Positions 33,555-33,556 of a stretch of 33,556 bases of DNA are shown here, piece after piece. The position numbers were made by a program, and so were the translations under genes. The stretch covers positions 1 through 33,556 of the forward strand of contig CACCGK010000010.1 of NCBI GenBank assembly GCA_902545555.1, in the 5' to 3' direction. Position 1 is the stretch's first letter; the number at the start of each line of letters is the position of its first letter. The notes beneath the pieces were generated by a model. The model had not been told where the DNA came from. It worked only from the letters and a program-made list of their open reading frames with translations, and did not search any database. Source of the DNA: an uncultured Pelagibacteraceae bacterium. GTDB lineage: Bacteria; Pseudomonadota; Alphaproteobacteria; Pelagibacterales; Pelagibacteraceae.

Positions 33555-33556
33555 AC

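Overview
The window is about 33.5 kb of very AT-rich, gene-dense DNA. Gaps between genes are mostly 0-50 bp, many genes overlap by 1-11 bp, and there is no rRNA, tRNA or CRISPR. This style, together with a glycine riboswitch next to gcvTHP, plant-type gshA, a TspO homologue and many small transporters, points to a marine alphaproteobacterium of the SAR11 (Pelagibacterales) type. That placement is an inference from gene content and base composition; no marker gene is present.

Layout, left to right. (1) Bases 1-42 hold the 5' part of a glycine riboswitch on the minus strand, reading out of the window. It is back to back with the glycine cleavage operon gcvT-gcvH-gcvP on the plus strand. (2) Bases 4400-9388 hold a membrane-lipid modification cluster: a COG2907-type flavoprotein, DUF1365, a Cfa-family methyltransferase and a DUF3833 lipoprotein on plus, a short-chain dehydrogenase on minus, and TspO on plus. 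The Cfa homologue has lost two residues of the cyclopropane synthase bicarbonate pocket, so methylated or furan fatty acids are a better guess than cyclopropanes. (3) A DAO-family FAD oxidoreductase follows at 9391. (4) Bases 10496-18108 (minus) form one formate-oxidation operon: Fe-S scaffold protein, HPP membrane protein, fdhD, a fused FdsG-FdsB subunit, the FdsA molybdenum subunit, then selO. Divergent mobA-moeA would make the molybdenum cofactor. (5) Bases 20046-23291 (plus) form a compact operon of an EamA transporter, a close creatinase homologue and a glycine amidinotransferase. This is the most unusual metabolic unit here.

(6) Bases 23292-25018 are a patchy accessory spot. It holds a 75-residue gene of unknown function, a secreted alpha/beta hydrolase, short tandem repeats, and a truncated second copy of the start of the 75-residue gene. 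A 40-bp perfect direct repeat flanks the hydrolase gene, suggesting a cassette insertion or duplication. (7) Bases 25019-28403 (minus) hold a PhyH-type dioxygenase, two Gfo/Idh/MocA dehydrogenases and an unknown protein, divergent from a MOSC-domain gene. (8) Bases 28894-33554 (minus) hold an HD-domain protein (cut by the window edge), gshA, gshB, an EamA transporter and an MFS transporter.

Common thread (inference): much of the window concerns glycine, one-carbon and guanidino metabolism. Creatine or guanidinoacetate could feed sarcosine or glycine, the cleavage system would move the C1 unit to folate, and formate dehydrogenase would burn C1 for NADH. A glycine riboswitch sits at the head.
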